Source: Gammaproteobacteria bacterium (GTDB lineage Bacteria > Pseudomonadota > Gammaproteobacteria > SZUA-140). Taken from it: a stretch of 6,834 nucleotides of DNA. The position numbers and the translations under genes are program-made. Within the stretch, counting starts at the first letter, position 1. The number at the start of each line of letters is the position of its first letter. The notes below the pieces were generated by a model that saw only the letters and a list, made by a program, of their open reading frames with translations, was not told the origin of the DNA and searched no databases. Location: NCBI GenBank assembly GCA_003230195.1, contig QIHH01000033.1, positions 1-6,834 of the forward strand, read 5' to 3'. Positions 6,158 through 6,834 of the stretch are shown piece by piece.

Positions 6158-6834
6158 TTAATGGCGACCACGCGTGCGCACATCCAACCAGTCACGCAAG
6201 CGGTCGCCCAATAAATTAACCGACAACACCACCAGCATCAACGCAATACCCGGCACTAACACCATGTGCGGTGCAACCAGCATATAGCGTGTGCCATCAC
6301 GAATCATACTGCCCCATGACGGCGCTGGTGGTTGAATACCCAGGCCTAGAAATGACAGACCCGCCTCAGCAATCACAACACTGGCGATAGCAAAGGTCGC
6401 TTCAACAATCAATGGTGCCGCAATTAGTGGTACTAGGTGTTTAAAAATAATACGAGAACGACTAGCCCCCAGTGCAATCGCAGCCTGTACGTGATCGCGG
6501 TTTTTGAGCGTCATCACCTGCGCGCGCGATAACCGTGCAAAGCCAACCCAGCCGACAACGCAGAGCGCAATCACGACATTATCAATCCCCGGCCCCATCA
6601 AACCCGCCAACGCAATCGCCAGTAAAATACCGGGAAAGGCGAGAAAAATATCGATAATACGTACAATCAAGTGGTCAAACCAGCCGCCAACAAAGGCGCT
6701 GAATGAGCCGATCGTGACGCCGATTAACATCGAGATCGCCACTACTGCAATCGATACAATAAACGATGTCTGCGCACCGACAATCAGACGGTCCCACAAT
6801 GAACGACCAAGGTCGTCATAACCAAACCACTCGT
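6158..6834 (-). CDS. ABC transporter permease, OppC/DppC type (partial, 5' end outside window)
   Basis: The C-terminal 225 or so residues of an inner-membrane permease for peptides, nickel or related solutes. The frame is open to the window edge, so the true start lies beyond 6834; a TTG at 6799 is internal, because upstream codons give EWFGYDDLGRSLWDRLIVGA, the conserved N-terminal periplasmic motif of this family (usually G-T-D-x-L-G-R-D). About five hydrophobic segments follow. The EAA loop that contacts the ATPase subunit is seen as QAAIALGASRSRIIFKHLVP. AEAGLSFLGLGIQPPAPSWG and GDRLRDWLDVR near the C terminus are also standard. It usually pairs with an OppB/DppB permease encoded just upstream, which here would be outside the window. 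The 102 bases to the convergent ATPase stop (6056-6157) show no strong terminator hairpin, only a weak GCAAC/GTTGC pair with a long loop. The substrate cannot be assigned. Confidence 0.93.
   Translation of the reverse strand, partial: EWFGYDDLGRSLWDRLIVGAQTSFIVSIAVVAISMLIGVTIGSFSAFVGGWFDHLIVRIIDIFLAFPGILLAIALAGLMGPGIDNVVIALCVVGWVGFARLSRAQVMTLKNRDHVQAAIALGASRSRIIFKHLVPLIAAPLIVEATFAIASVVIAEAGLSFLGLGIQPPAPSWGSMIRDGTRYMLVAPHMVLVPGIALMLVVLSVNLLGDRLRDWLDVRTRGRH

Noticed and set aside
6797..6799. TTG as the permease start
   Set aside because: Codons upstream encode the conserved EWFGYDDLGRS motif of OppC/DppC permeases, so this TTG is internal and the gene runs off the window.

Overview
The window reads as chromosomal DNA of a gammaproteobacterium. 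The evidence is the gene set nagZ, hypoxanthine-guanine phosphoribosyltransferase and a 6-oxopurine-type methylthionucleoside phosphorylase, together with a secreted di-heme cytochrome c peroxidase of the CcpA type. Similar nagZ/phosphorylase neighbourhoods are known from Pseudomonas and Xanthomonas. Genus cannot be set from the sequence. Hand counts on sampled 60-base lines give about 52% G+C in the nagZ operon, 33-45% in the AAA ATPase gene and about 58% in the permease.

Layout. Bases 68-3495 hold a four-gene operon on the minus strand, transcribed nagZ, di-heme peroxidase, hpt, MTIP. Gaps are 32, 11 and 7 bases, so co-transcription is likely. Bases 3496-3931 are a divergent intergenic region. 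It holds a strong extended -10 promoter facing nagZ, a weaker extended -10 promoter facing the ATPase gene, two dyads, a possible leader peptide before nagZ, and a run of overlapping mini-ORFs ending exactly on the ATPase start codon. Bases 3932-6055 (plus strand) encode a 707-residue protein with two tandem AAA modules and a helical N-terminal region of no recognised function. Bases 6158 to the window end carry the minus-strand C-terminal part of an OppC/DppC-type ABC permease whose start lies outside the window.

How the genes fit together. MTIP splits 5'-methylthioinosine, derived from the polyamine by-product methylthioadenosine, into hypoxanthine and methylthioribose-1-phosphate. The adjacent hpt product can return hypoxanthine to IMP. 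NagZ recycles peptidoglycan amino sugars in the cytoplasm. Three operon members are therefore salvage enzymes, while the periplasmic peroxidase between nagZ and hpt is the odd one out. The ATPase stands alone, with no visible partner, and is the least understood gene here.

The most interesting points are the uncharacterised tandem AAA ATPase with a non-canonical first module, the mini-ORF chain that may drive its translation, and the possible leader peptide in the nagZ transcript. No CRISPR array, transposase, tRNA, rRNA or complete defence system is visible.
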